Shown here one piece after another: positions 5,877-12,638 of a stretch of 35,722 nt of DNA. Source of the DNA: a virus. Location of the stretch: positions 1 to 35,722 of the IMG/VR virus record IMGVR_UViG_3300028025_001086; one strand, given 5' to 3'. The translations under genes and the position numbers were made by a program. How positions within the stretch are numbered: the first letter of the stretch is position 1; each line of letters starts with the position of its first letter. The notes beneath the pieces were generated by a model. That model ran no database searches. It saw nothing but the letters and a program-made list of their open reading frames with translations, and was not told the origin of the DNA.

Positions 5877-6830
5877 ATGGTTATTGATTTAACAAAGAAC
5901 AATTCTACAGCAGCACTAAATAATTTTGATCCTGATATTTGTATTAAGTATTATGAAAAACTTAATCTTGATCATGGATCTCCAAGTCAGACAGCACAGT
6001 CAAATGCAGATTGGTTGGTAAACTACTGTTGGTTTGATCAAACTGACAGGCGGAACAAAAACATATCGTTCCGAATGAATGCTGGCGTATCTATCGGCAG
6101 AGCATCACAAAAATATGTTTCTAAATATATGTATGAAGCAGAAAAGAAAATGCTCATTGAGAAAAAAAATATAGATACTATCATCAAAGAAGAAATTGCC
6201 GAATACGACAAGTATCAACCTCATAATGAATTAGATAAAGAACAGCACGAAGATACAAAAAATTATCTTATGGATATGATTAAGATTACTTGCAAAGCAT
6301 TAGATGATCTTAAACTTGGAGATGAAGTAGCAAGTGAAAGATACTGCACGCATAAATTTAAAGAATTAGTTTTAGATAAGATTGGCAGAATAGATTACGA
6401 ACAAATGAATGGAACTAAACTTGTAGAGTTAAAGACCAAGCATAGATCAAAAAGAAAGTCAGATACTAAAGCAGGGTTTAGTTGGATCAAAGCATACTTA
6501 CCAAAACAACCAGATATAAATCATGTACGCCAGTGTGCTTTCTATTGGTATGCTACAAAAAAAATCCCTCACTTACTTTATGTTAATCAAGATAACTTTA
6601 ATGTGTTTACTCCTGACACTTGTGATTTGCTTACGCCTGAGTATATGGAATTTTTAATTCAACAAGATTTATTAGTTGATAAAATTCGTCAGAACATTGT
6701 GTACTTATGTCGTGGCTCGGCAAAAGATATGAGTAAATTAATTCCTCCACCAGACTTTTCAAGTTATATTTGGCGAGATGTACAGCCAGAGCTAATAAAA
6801 AAAGCAGCTAGCCTCTGGGACAATGTGTAG
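5877..6830 (+). CDS. PD-(D/E)XK exonuclease, YqaJ/Cas4-like (317 aa)
   Basis: The core is KIGRIDYE (D173) then KLVELKTKH (E185, K187), the D...E-x-K metal-binding set of the PD-(D/E)XK superfamily. HVRQCAFYWYAT (Q219, Y223) provides the Q-x-x-x-Y motif typical of RecB, Cas4 and lambda-exonuclease-like enzymes. About 170 helical residues precede it. It would resect double-stranded DNA ends to give single strands for the annealing protein encoded at 7273, forming a Red-type pair. First gene behind the rightward promoter; ribosome-binding site GAAAGG lies ten bases upstream. Confidence 0.8.
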   Translation: MVIDLTKNNSTAALNNFDPDICIKYYEKLNLDHGSPSQTAQSNADWLVNYCWFDQTDRRNKNISFRMNAGVSIGRASQKYVSKYMYEAEKKMLIEKKNIDTIIKEEIAEYDKYQPHNELDKEQHEDTKNYLMDMIKITCKALDDLKLGDEVASERYCTHKFKELVLDKIGRIDYEQMNGTKLVELKTKHRSKRKSDTKAGFSWIKAYLPKQPDINHVRQCAFYWYATKKIPHLLYVNQDNFNVFTPDTCDLLTPEYMEFLIQQDLLVDKIRQNIVYLCRGSAKDMSKLIPPPDFSSYIWRDVQPELIKKAASLWDNV

Positions 6831-6834
6831 AATC

Positions 6835-7005
6835 ATGGATATAAATTTTTATAAAAAAACTCATTATAAGATTATGGAAAGTTATAGGCATGATATTATG
6901 ATGCGTAAAATTAAAGAGAGAGAAGATAAAGAATTTAGAAAATTATTTATAAAAATATCTTCAATTATAATTGCAATCGTACTGTTAGTAACAGTAGTAT
7001 TTTAA
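6835..7005 (+). CDS. Small C-tail-anchored membrane protein (56 aa)
   Basis: The C-terminal 20 residues (IKISSIIIAIVLLVTVV) form a hydrophobic membrane segment behind a strongly charged helical cytoplasmic part (MMRKIKEREDKEFRK). The ATG at 6835 avoids overlap with the exonuclease; an in-frame ATG at 6823 would add four residues with an eight-base overlap. Neither has a clear ribosome-binding site. Function unknown. Confidence 0.55.
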   Translation: MDINFYKKTHYKIMESYRHDIMMRKIKEREDKEFRKLFIKISSIIIAIVLLVTVVF

Positions 7006-7008
7006 TAA

Positions 7009-7215
7009 ATGAAAGTAATTCTTACAATAATACTAATGAATGGCACAGTCTATAATTTAGGCTATGAAATTGATTCTTATTCTGCAAGAATATGTGATAA
7101 GTTATTTGATAAAGTAACTTACATAGGTAAGGCAAGTGGCAAGAATAAGTATGGTACTTTCTATAAAGGTAAGGAAGTATTTGCTCACTCTTGTTCATAC
7201 GAGAAAAAAGCATGA
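7009..7215 (+). CDS. Hypothetical protein (68 aa)
   Basis: Starts four bases after the preceding stop. The product begins MKVILTIILMNGTVYNLGY; the hydrophobic start is too short and broken to be a convincing signal peptide. The C-terminus reads FAHSCSYEKKA. No family recognised. A 12-base repeat, TGCTCACTCTTG, at 7183 recurs at 7229 just downstream. Confidence 0.6.
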   Translation: MKVILTIILMNGTVYNLGYEIDSYSARICDKLFDKVTYIGKASGKNKYGTFYKGKEVFAHSCSYEKKA

Positions 7216-7272
7216 TTGAGAAATACGAGTATGCTCACTCTTGCACAATAGATAAAACAACTAAAGGAAACA

Positions 7273-7878
7273 ATGAAAGAAAAAATAAAACAAGTTAATG
7301 ATTTGTGTGCAGCCAATGGCTCATACTTAAATCAACATGGAAAGAAAACAGTATCAGCTTGGAGTAAGATTAAATACTTTAGAGAATTGTTTGGTACTGA
7401 ATATGGAATAAATTGTGTAATACAAGAACACTCAGATCGTTATGTTATAATGAAATGTATTATAACTAAATCAGATCCTGAACATATTGTAGCAACTGGT
7501 TACTCAAAACAATACCGAGATAAACCAGGCTACTTAGAGATTGCTGAAACATTTGCAATCACACGAGCTTTATCATTCATGGGTATTCTTCTTGAAGATA
7601 TAACTTCAAAGGAAGAGTATGAGGAATTAGATATTCCAATACAGCCTATGAATGGAAAAGATACTACATCAAACAATATAAATTATGATGATAGTATAAT
7701 TAATGAACTGACGAAGAAGATAGCATTTGCTCATCACACAGCGAAACTAGATTTCCTTTGGAGAGCAAACAAAGATCTTCTTAATCAGATAAAAATAAAA
7801 GATCTCGCAACTTACAATTCTATCTTGCAAAGATTTAATAGTAAGCGTGATGAGATCACAACTCAAAATGAGGTATAA
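7273..7878 (+). CDS. Erf/Rad52-like ssDNA-annealing protein (201 aa)
   Basis: The segment EIAETFAITRALSFMGI (residues 89-105), with TSKEEYEEL after it, matches the helix of Erf/Sak3/Rad52-like phage annealing proteins (usually E-T-x-A-x-x-R-A-L-x-x-x-G followed by a S-x-E-E motif). YSKQYRDKPGYL before it fits the preceding strand-turn. The C-terminal 70 residues are variable, as in the family. Together with the exonuclease at 5877 it makes a two-component recombinase used for replication-coupled repair or concatemer formation. AAAGGA precedes the start. Confidence 0.75.
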   Translation: MKEKIKQVNDLCAANGSYLNQHGKKTVSAWSKIKYFRELFGTEYGINCVIQEHSDRYVIMKCIITKSDPEHIVATGYSKQYRDKPGYLEIAETFAITRALSFMGILLEDITSKEEYEELDIPIQPMNGKDTTSNNINYDDSIINELTKKIAFAHHTAKLDFLWRANKDLLNQIKIKDLATYNSILQRFNSKRDEITTQNEV

Positions 7879-8223
7879 ATGAACGAGCCGATCAAAGACA
7901 AGATATATTTAAATCTTGTCCCAAACGTAAATAAAAAACCAGGTGATAACCAACCAGTATTAGTAGCACCTAATTCTCCAAAAGCTCCAGAAGGAAAGAA
8001 TTGGAAGATGAATGTGAATATTGGTGGATCATGGTTTGATTTTTGCGGATTTGATGGAACAGATATTGAAGGTAATCCAACAGGTGGATACACAATTATC
8101 TTAACCAAAAAAGATGCAGCACAAGCAACAGCAGGAGCAAATAAACAACCTGGATTTAAAGCTAGTGGATTTCAAAAGAAACCATTTACAAGCAATAAGT
8201 CTTTCGGTAATAGACAATACTAA
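7879..8223 (+). CDS. Hypothetical, possibly ssDNA-binding accessory (114 aa)
   Basis: Starts immediately after the annealing-protein stop. Residues about 35-75 (EGKNWKMNVNIGGSWFDFCG and the strand GGYTIILTK) suggest a small beta barrel, while the C-terminal third is disordered, glycine/phenylalanine/asparagine-rich (KKPFTSNKSFGNRQY). Single-strand-binding proteins have such a barrel plus flexible tail, and the location fits, but the acidic tip is absent. Assignment is weak. Confidence 0.6.
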   Translation: MNEPIKDKIYLNLVPNVNKKPGDNQPVLVAPNSPKAPEGKNWKMNVNIGGSWFDFCGFDGTDIEGNPTGGYTIILTKKDAAQATAGANKQPGFKASGFQKKPFTSNKSFGNRQY

Positions 8224-8245
8224 TAGCTACGTAAGTAACTATTAC

Positions 8246-8310
8246 CTCTATCCCTAGGGTTTTCATCAGGCAGTCATGCCTACCCTTTCATTGTTTCCCT
8301 AGGGGTAGAG
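8246..8310 (+). ncRNA. Structured RNA element with alternative pairings
   Basis: CTCTATCCCTAGGG (8246-8259) pairs with CCCTAGGGGTAGAG (8297-8310) over 14 bp, with one G-U pair in the rightward mRNA. Inside, AGGCA-GTCA-TGCCT forms a tetraloop hairpin at 8268-8281. A competing helix AGGGT (8256-8260) with ACCCT (8282-8286) would stack on that hairpin and break the outer stem. No U-run follows, so it is not a plain terminator. It sits in the 109-bp gap before the gene at 8333 and could be a switch, processing site or stability element. Confidence 0.55.
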
Positions 8311-8332
8311 TAAAAAACAGAAAAGGATATAC

Positions 8333-8623
8333 ATGGTAAGCAAGTCAGACTTCATTGATATTGAAGAAAAAATTCAGAAAAGAATTATAGAAGAACGTAA
8401 TCAAGAGTATGGAGATTACCAAGAGAACTTTGCATTACTTGCTGAACTGTTCTCTATAGTTCTATTTAATAAAATTAAAGTAGCATTACAACCAGAAGAT
8501 GTTGGTCATATAATGATGGCACTTAAATTATATCGCTGCACTAAGAAATATAAAGCAGATAGTTATGATGATCTATCTATCTATTGTAAGATGACTAAGC
8601 AAGTTAGACAGAATAAAAAATAA
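8333..8623 (+). CDS. DUF6378-like conserved phage protein (96 aa)
   Basis: The pattern ERNQEYGDYQENFALLAELF, then HIMMALKLYRCTKKYKADSY and DDLSIYCKM, matches a common small all-helical phage family (as I remember, DUF6378) with a MazG-like four-helix look. No pyrophosphohydrolase activity can be claimed. The ribosome-binding site AAAAGGA lies about seven bases upstream, right after the RNA element at 8246-8310, so its translation could be controlled by it. Its stop overlaps the next start as TAATG. Confidence 0.7.
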   Translation: MVSKSDFIDIEEKIQKRIIEERNQEYGDYQENFALLAELFSIVLFNKIKVALQPEDVGHIMMALKLYRCTKKYKADSYDDLSIYCKMTKQVRQNKK

Positions 8624-8823
8624 TGAAGGTTGTAAGATTAAAAAAGTGTGAATGTTATTTTACTTATGTAGAAGAATTTGACACAGCAGAACATGCCATT
8701 GATCCTGATAAACGAGGTTTGTTTATTAAAGTTAAGGTTGGAGCAATAAGAGTAAACTCAGTAAGTATAAGACAGAAAGAAGATAAATATGATGAACATA
8801 AAGCAGCTAAAGGAACAAATTAA
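8623..8823 (+). CDS. Hypothetical protein (66 aa)
   Basis: Translationally coupled to the preceding gene. The product starts MKVVRLKKCECYFTYVEEFD, looks mainly beta in the first two thirds, and ends in a charged helix. Its last 35 bases overlap the DnaA-domain gene. No family recognised. Confidence 0.6.
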   Translation: MKVVRLKKCECYFTYVEEFDTAEHAIDPDKRGLFIKVKVGAIRVNSVSIRQKEDKYDEHKAAKGTN

Positions 8824-9298
8824 ATTAAGATACACTACTAATGTGTATGCAAACTTAACAGATAAAGAACGTAAACTTTATCGTTTAGGTTTTAAGACTG
8901 GATATAAATTAGCCAGAGAGTTTTTTAAAAAGCATGTTGTTACTAAACAGAATACAGTTTTTAAAGAAGTTGTTAAGTATGTAACAATCAATGATGTTGT
9001 AGTGCCTGAGAATGTAAAAGAAATGTTATCTATTGTTGCCAATCAACTTAGCATAGATGTTAATGAAATACTTACTAAGACTAGAATACAATCAGCTGTG
9101 ATTGCACGATCCATTTTAATTAATGTTCTTAGAGATAAGTACGCAATGCCATTTACAAAGATAGGTGTGCTACTTGGCAATCGTGATCATACAACTATGA
9201 TCCATCATGTTAGAATGAAAATGAATAAGGAACATTTCTGGAAACCAGATCATATTATCTGGAACAGATATAAATATGTGATGGATAATATTAAGTGA
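8789..9298 (+). CDS. Stand-alone DnaA domain IV protein (169 aa)
   Basis: Residues 73-145 match the DNA-binding domain IV of the bacterial initiator DnaA: an N-terminal helix, then QSAVIARSILINVLRDKY, IGVLLG and the signature NRDHTTMIHHVR (131-142), which in DnaA contacts the 9-mer DnaA box. No ATPase domain (Walker motifs) is present; residues 1-70 are a basic helical extension. It could recruit or titrate host DnaA at phage boxes, or act as a repressor. Candidate targets are the boxes at 12622-12679. The start may be 8789 or 8792 (tandem ATGs). It ends base-to-base against the convergent gene at 9299. Confidence 0.85.
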   Translation: MMNIKQLKEQIKLRYTTNVYANLTDKERKLYRLGFKTGYKLAREFFKKHVVTKQNTVFKEVVKYVTINDVVVPENVKEMLSIVANQLSIDVNEILTKTRIQSAVIARSILINVLRDKYAMPFTKIGVLLGNRDHTTMIHHVRMKMNKEHFWKPDHIIWNRYKYVMDNIK

Positions 9299-9475
9299 CT
9301 ACTTTTTAAATCCAGCTAATAAACTCTTATAAGACTTCTTAGAAATTGTAGAATCGGATTTAGATCTTGATGTACCAGCTTTCTTTCTTTGATTTATATT
9401 ATAGTATAAACCTTTGCGTGCCATCTTACCTTCTTTTGTTTCGTGGTATTTAGATTCTTTTCTTTCGTCTTCCAT
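9299..9475 (-). CDS. Small basic conserved marine-phage protein (58 aa)
   Basis: Last gene of the late transcript, abutting the convergent DnaA-domain gene with no gap. The product is strongly basic; the section MARKGLYYNINQRKKAGTSR followed by SKKSYKSLLAGFKK is of a type I recall in many marine phages. It could bind nucleic acid or be packaged, but function is unknown. Starts one base past the preceding stop. Confidence 0.65.
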   Translation of the reverse strand: MEDERKESKYHETKEGKMARKGLYYNINQRKKAGTSRSKSDSTISKKSYKSLLAGFKK

Positions 9476-9476
9476 A

Positions 9477-9626
9477 TTACATTGCCATTAATGATTTGCC
9501 TTTTTTCTTTACACCTTTAATAGTTCCTTTATTCTCTGATGCGTAGAAAACTGTCTTACCTTTTTCTTTACCATATTCCTTTTGCATTTCTGCTAAAATC
9601 TTTTTACCTTTTTTATTCAGTGGCAT
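9477..9626 (-). CDS. Small basic conserved marine-phage protein (49 aa)
   Basis: Starts immediately after the preceding TAA. MPLNKKGKKILAEMQKEYGK then KTVFYASENKGTIKGV is a pattern I recall as widespread in marine and other phages as a tiny protein of unknown role. It is lysine-rich and compact. Confidence 0.65.
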   Translation of the reverse strand: MPLNKKGKKILAEMQKEYGKEKGKTVFYASENKGTIKGVKKKGKSLMAM

Positions 9627-9899
9627 TTATTCTCCTGCATATTTATGTTTGCACTTTAGTTTCTTTAAGTACTCAATGTACATATTCATACGCTTATCAT
9701 TTTCTGTATTGATGACAACCTTTTGTTTCTCTGATGTTCTTACATTATTAAAATAAATATCATAGCAACTATGATCAAGGCTATGGCAGAAGTTAAGTTT
9801 CTCAGCGTTTATAACCCAGCCACCTTCGTTACTCATGTGTTCTTTGCCACACATATGACAGAAGCCACATGATTTAAGTATTACCTTTCGTTTAGCCAT
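9627..9899 (-). CDS. Cys-rich, possible zinc-binding protein (90 aa)
   Basis: C11-x-x-C14-x-x-C17 near the N-terminus, with C38 and C45 further on and several histidines, suggests a small metal-binding fold. The C-terminus is lysine-rich. It lies in the chain of tiny late genes, two bases after the preceding one. No family recognised. Confidence 0.6.
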   Translation of the reverse strand: MAKRKVILKSCGFCHMCGKEHMSNEGGWVINAEKLNFCHSLDHSCYDIYFNNVRTSEKQKVVINTENDKRMNMYIEYLKKLKCKHKYAGE

Positions 9900-9901
9900 T
9901 G

Positions 9902-10174
9902 TTATTTCTTCTTATGTCTTGCAGCGAAGTTTCTAGCAGCTTCTTTAGAACTAAATCCCCATGCTTTGAGTGCTAGCTTTAATCTTGTTGGTTTGCCTGA
10001 CTTAGATAATAGAGATCCTTTCATACCACCAAATCTTGCAGCAAAAGAAACTCGTCTTGGATTAGTGCCTGTCTTTACAGGAGCTTTAAGATTAGATCCT
10101 TCAGTACGATTAAAGTATTTACGACCAGCTTCATTTAATCCACCGCTTGGATTTTGATACATTTTTTTAACCAT
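9902..10174 (-). CDS. DUF6321-like small basic protein (90 aa)
   Basis: The sequence GGLNEAGRKYFNRTEGSNLK, then NPRRVSFAARFGGMKGSL and ALKAWGFSSKEAARNFAARH fits a family I recall as DUF6321, common in cyanophages and other marine phages. It is very basic and glycine-rich and may contact DNA. Its start overlaps the upstream stop as TAATG. Confidence 0.7.
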   Translation of the reverse strand: MVKKMYQNPSGGLNEAGRKYFNRTEGSNLKAPVKTGTNPRRVSFAARFGGMKGSLLSKSGKPTRLKLALKAWGFSSKEAARNFAARHKKK

Positions 10175-10299
10175 TATAATTTCTCTCTAAAAGGGTTGTA
10201 ATCATCCTCGTTGATTTTAACACACTTACATTGATTCAGTAAAGAACAGAATCCTTTGCTTAACCAAAAAATACATTTGCTAATTCTATTTCCAATCAT
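10174..10299 (-). CDS. Small hypothetical protein (41 aa)
   Basis: Linked to its neighbours by an ATGA overlap upstream and a TAATG overlap downstream, which is the main evidence for translation. Contains four cysteines (SKCIFW, GFCSLLNQCKC). Function unknown. Confidence 0.5.
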   Translation of the reverse strand: MIGNRISKCIFWLSKGFCSLLNQCKCVKINEDDYNPFREKL

Positions 10300-10412
10300 A
10301 TAAACTTCTTTGATTTTTTTATAACCTTTTTAAATTTTACTATTCGTTTTCTTTTTACCACAGGCTCACCAACTAACCAGTTGCTTAACTTGATTAATAA
10401 TAATTGTATCAT
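10296..10412 (-). CDS. Small basic hypothetical protein (38 aa)
   Basis: Amphipathic N-terminus (MIQLLLIKLSNWLVGEPVV) followed by a strongly basic tail (KRKRIVKFKKVIKKSKK). Start and stop overlap the adjoining genes as ATGA. Membrane or nucleic-acid association is possible; nothing more is visible. Confidence 0.5.
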   Translation of the reverse strand: MIQLLLIKLSNWLVGEPVVKRKRIVKFKKVIKKSKKFI

Positions 10413-10534
10413 CCTCTACCTTGACCAACGTATGGTTTGTAAGTCTTGTGTTTATTCACACGCTTAGTGTGTCTGCCTCTTCGTTTCTTTGGTGGCTTTC
10501 TTATATGTTTATTTTCTAAGTGCTTTTTTGCCAT
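10409..10534 (-). CDS. Tiny Lys/Arg-rich conserved protein (41 aa)
   Basis: MAKKHLENKHIRKPPKKRRG, then RHTKRVNKHKTYKPY and a C-terminal GQGRG, is a pattern I recall as recurring in pelagiphages and cyanophages. Nearly half the residues are basic. Starts inside the upstream gene (26-base overlap) and overlaps the next by four bases. Confidence 0.6.
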   Translation of the reverse strand: MAKKHLENKHIRKPPKKRRGRHTKRVNKHKTYKPYVGQGRG

Positions 10535-10637
10535 TCTTTTTCTTTACCTTTATTTTAACATTAGAACCTTGTTGAGAAAGCAATGATACTTTCTTGCTAT
10601 ACATCTGACCAGACGCAGTCATTATTTGATCACTCAT
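10509..10637 (-). CDS. Small basic hypothetical protein (42 aa)
   Basis: ATG overlaps the TGA of the preceding gene (ATGA). The product starts MSDQIMTASGQMYSKKVSLL and ends in a lysine-rich stretch. Too short for the usual gene-finding limits, but the overlap chain supports it. Confidence 0.5.
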   Translation of the reverse strand: MSDQIMTASGQMYSKKVSLLSQQGSNVKIKVKKKNGKKALRK

Positions 10638-10852
10638 TTAATTCCTTTAATTTCTTTAATTCTTCTAATACCATGCTTATCAGTTTCAACAACTGCTTCA
10701 ACTTCTTTGCATTCCATTCTTACAGTATCTGTACTGCCATCACGTTCTACTTTACGTTTCTGTTCTAAGCAATCAGCAAGATTAATTTTAGGTGAGTAGT
10801 TTTCTAACTTACCATTAAGAAACATTAATAGAGCAAATACTATTTCACCCAT
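10634..10852 (-). CDS. Hypothetical protein with hydrophobic N-terminus (72 aa)
   Basis: Residues 1-14 (MGEIVFALLMFLNG) are hydrophobic, followed by a lysine- and glutamate-rich part with two cysteines (ADCLEQK, MECKEVE). It could be a lipoprotein-like or secreted peptide, but no lipobox is evident. It directly follows the coiled-coil membrane protein, sharing one base, so a spanin-like role in lysis is conceivable but unproved. Confidence 0.55.
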   Translation of the reverse strand: MGEIVFALLMFLNGKLENYSPKINLADCLEQKRKVERDGSTDTVRMECKEVEAVVETDKHGIRRIKEIKGIK

Positions 10853-11202
10853 TACTTACCTCTTAATGTATCTAATTCTTTTTCTAGCTTATCTATTTTC
10901 TTTTCTAATTGACTAATGATTACTTTAGTGTGTACGTTTTCTTCTAATTGTTTTGAGTGCTTGTCTATTGCTTTAGCTTGATATTCAATCAACATATACA
11001 TCTCTTGGTTCTTAGGAGTTTGTTCAGCCTTCTTTAAAAGATCTTGCGACATTAACTTCTCATTAGTTTCAAGTCTATTAAGTCTTTCAACTATTCCAAA
11101 GTAAGTCCAGACTGCAACAACGATAGCAGATACAATGGCTACAATATTTTTAATTGGTAGTGATACTTGTGTTTGATCACTTAGTTTAAACTCGCTACTC
11201 AT
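10852..11202 (-). CDS. Membrane-anchored coiled-coil protein, spanin-like candidate (116 aa)
   Basis: One membrane helix at about residues 20-38 (IVAIVSAIVVAVWTYFGIV) is followed by a long charged helix ending in a clear coiled coil (ISQLEKKIDKLEKELDTL). This layout, in the lysis cassette just after the holin, resembles i-spanins such as lambda Rz, which link inner and outer membranes. No matching outer-membrane lipoprotein was identified. It shares a base with both flanking genes. Confidence 0.6.
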   Translation of the reverse strand: MSSEFKLSDQTQVSLPIKNIVAIVSAIVVAVWTYFGIVERLNRLETNEKLMSQDLLKKAEQTPKNQEMYMLIEYQAKAIDKHSKQLEENVHTKVIISQLEKKIDKLEKELDTLRGK

Positions 11203-11624
11203 TACTCTTGTTTAGTTGTTGTAGATTTATTGGCTAAAGATTTGGCAATGCTTTCACCAGATCTTCCAACAACATATCCACCTAATCCTATTTGTAATAA
11301 TGTCCAGACATCGCCAGGAAGATCAATAGTAATAGCTGCTCCAAAGAAGAACTTAACTATTGGACCAAGTATATAGTTCCATATTAAAATAAATATAAGA
11401 ACATACATTAATAGTGGTCGCCATGATGCAGTGAACCATCCTGCTTTTGCTTCAGCTTCTACGATAGACGCTGCAGCTTTTAATTCTTGTGTGCTTGATT
11501 GTAGTAATTGTGTTTGTAAATCTGCTTTTAACTTTGCTTGTAAATCTTTATCAGGTACTGATTTTTCTATTGTATTAAATAGTATCTTAGCAAGAGGTGC
11601 AACTGCTCCTAACATTTGTAACAT
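11202..11624 (-). CDS. 3TM-type holin (140 aa)
   Basis: Holins form pores that trigger lysis. After an amphipathic N-terminal helix with LQAKLKADLQTQLLQ, the motif AKAGWFTASWRPLLMYVLIF leads into membrane segments, with a last hydrophobic stretch LLQIGLGGYVVGRSGE. This matches the family I know as GTA-type holin of 3TMs (W-x-x-x-x-R-P near the first TM, and G-x-Y-x-x-G-R-x-x-E at the end). It lies directly downstream of the lysozyme, as expected for a lysis cassette. Confidence 0.8.
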   Translation of the reverse strand: MLQMLGAVAPLAKILFNTIEKSVPDKDLQAKLKADLQTQLLQSSTQELKAAASIVEAEAKAGWFTASWRPLLMYVLIFILIWNYILGPIVKFFFGAAITIDLPGDVWTLLQIGLGGYVVGRSGESIAKSLANKSTTTKQE

Positions 11625-12059
11625 TTAAACCTGACACTTTCTAACTAAGTTAGACAACTCTTCGCATCTGCTTGGTGTTTGTCTATACCATGCTGAGTTT
11701 ATCATCTCTGCAGCAGCTCGTGTATAATCAAATTCGTTTAAGGCTGCAAACATATTCTTAAACTTAGATACACCAGTCTTTCCTAATTGAAATACCATTT
11801 CAATGATAACACCTTTAACAAGCATAGGTAATGGTGATGTACCTACTAATTCTTCCATACCTTGCTTAGCTTTATCAAAGTCTTTATCAAATAATTCTTC
11901 TAATATATCTTTGTCATAGATAACACCTTCAACAAAATCATCATCTTCAGTAAGTAGATGACCATAGCCAATGGTAGCTTTACCTAATGAGTCAAGGTAA
12001 ACCTTAGCTACAAAACCTTCGTGCTTCTTTATTCTGCTTTTAACGTCTTCGTAATTCAT
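11625..12059 (-). CDS. Endolysin, T4-type lysozyme GH24 (144 aa)
   Basis: Muramidase that cleaves peptidoglycan. The catalytic triad is visible with T4 spacing: E14 in IKKHEGF, D23 in VYLDSLG and T29 in KATIGYGH (T4: E11, D20, T26). WYRQTPSRCEELSNLVRKC at the end matches the conserved C-terminal R-x-x-E family motif. There is no signal peptide, so it depends on the holin. It overlaps the upstream nuclease-like gene by four bases and directly precedes the holin gene. Confidence 0.92.
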   Translation of the reverse strand: MNYEDVKSRIKKHEGFVAKVYLDSLGKATIGYGHLLTEDDDFVEGVIYDKDILEELFDKDFDKAKQGMEELVGTSPLPMLVKGVIIEMVFQLGKTGVSKFKNMFAALNEFDYTRAAAEMINSAWYRQTPSRCEELSNLVRKCQV

Positions 12060-12358
12060 TTGATTACTACTTTACCATCTTCATATACATAAACAATCTT
12101 TACATTTAAAGACTTTTGTTTTTTAGATGGAGATCTATTGATACGATCATTCTTTTTGTGTGCGTATTTAGTAGCTGACTTTCTGTATGATACAGTCTTA
12201 ACGTCATAGTTGTGATACTCTTTTGTCTTAGTGTTATAAGTTATAATATCTATTGGACCAACACCACCTAGTGCTGTGAATACAATTAAGTTTGGATCTT
12301 TAGCAAAGTGTGCTTGAGCTAATGCTTCAGATACTAATCCTTTGTCTGCCTTTAACAA
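12056..12358 (-). CDS. PD-(D/E)XK nuclease-like protein (100 aa)
   Basis: GLVSEALAQAHFA is followed by GPIDIITYN (D37) and NYDVKTVSYR (D52, K54), a D...D/E-x-K arrangement typical of small PD-(D/E)XK nucleases and Holliday-junction resolvases. The C-terminal half is basic. T7-like phages need a resolvase and carry one elsewhere; here the candidate sits in the lysis operon, overlapping the lysozyme start by four bases. Catalytic activity is inferred from motif only. Confidence 0.65.
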   Translation of the reverse strand: MLKADKGLVSEALAQAHFAKDPNLIVFTALGGVGPIDIITYNTKTKEYHNYDVKTVSYRKSATKYAHKKNDRINRSPSKKQKSLNVKIVYVYEDGKVVIK

Positions 12359-12376
12359 TGTAAAACCCTGTGTTGT

Positions 12377-12604
12377 TTATTTAACGAACTTTAGAATAGA
12401 AAGAATAGAACCAACCAAAGCACCAACAATAATTAGGAAAGCTATAACGCCTTTGCCTTTGCTCATGTCAATTCTAAGATCTTTAACTTCAACTGTTAGA
12501 TCATCTAATCTCTTAATGATTGTATCCATTCTTTCTTTTGAATACTTCTCATAAGAAGATAATCTTATAGCTGTAGCAGATATAGGTTGCTTCTTTCTCT
12601 TCAT
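12377..12604 (-). CDS. XhlA-like membrane protein (75 aa)
   Basis: A helical region with MDTIIKRLDDLTVEVKDLRI is followed by one C-terminal membrane segment (GVIAFLIIVGALVGSILSIL), the layout of XhlA/hemolysin-type holin accessory proteins. It is the first gene behind the promoter at 12611-12638. The -10 element ends only six bases before this ATG, so the mRNA would be nearly leaderless; an internal ATG (residue 26, at 12529), preceded by AAGAAAG, is an alternative start. Confidence 0.6.
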   Translation of the reverse strand: MKRKKQPISATAIRLSSYEKYSKERMDTIIKRLDDLTVEVKDLRIDMSKGKGVIAFLIIVGALVGSILSILKFVK

Positions 12605-12610
12605 GCACTA

Positions 12611-12638
12611 CCTATAGTGGTTGTGGATAAAAAGTCAA
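12611..12638 (-). promoter_or_regulatory. Leftward promoter of the lysis operon
   Basis: Minus-strand TTGACT (12638-12633) and TATAGG (12616-12611) are 16 bp apart. A perfect DnaA box occupies 12622-12630 in the spacer, so binding of DnaA or of the phage DnaA-domain protein would block the promoter. It would allow lysis genes to be transcribed separately from the rest of the late genes. Confidence 0.55.

Noticed and set aside
7212-7298. 28-codon frame beginning MIEKYEYAHSC
   Set aside because: Linked to the preceding gene by ATGA but overlaps the annealing-protein start by 26 bases and lacks a good ribosome-binding site; too weak to list.
8677-8682. TTGACA inside the gene at 8623
   Set aside because: No -10 element at 15-19 bp downstream, and it lies mid-gene.
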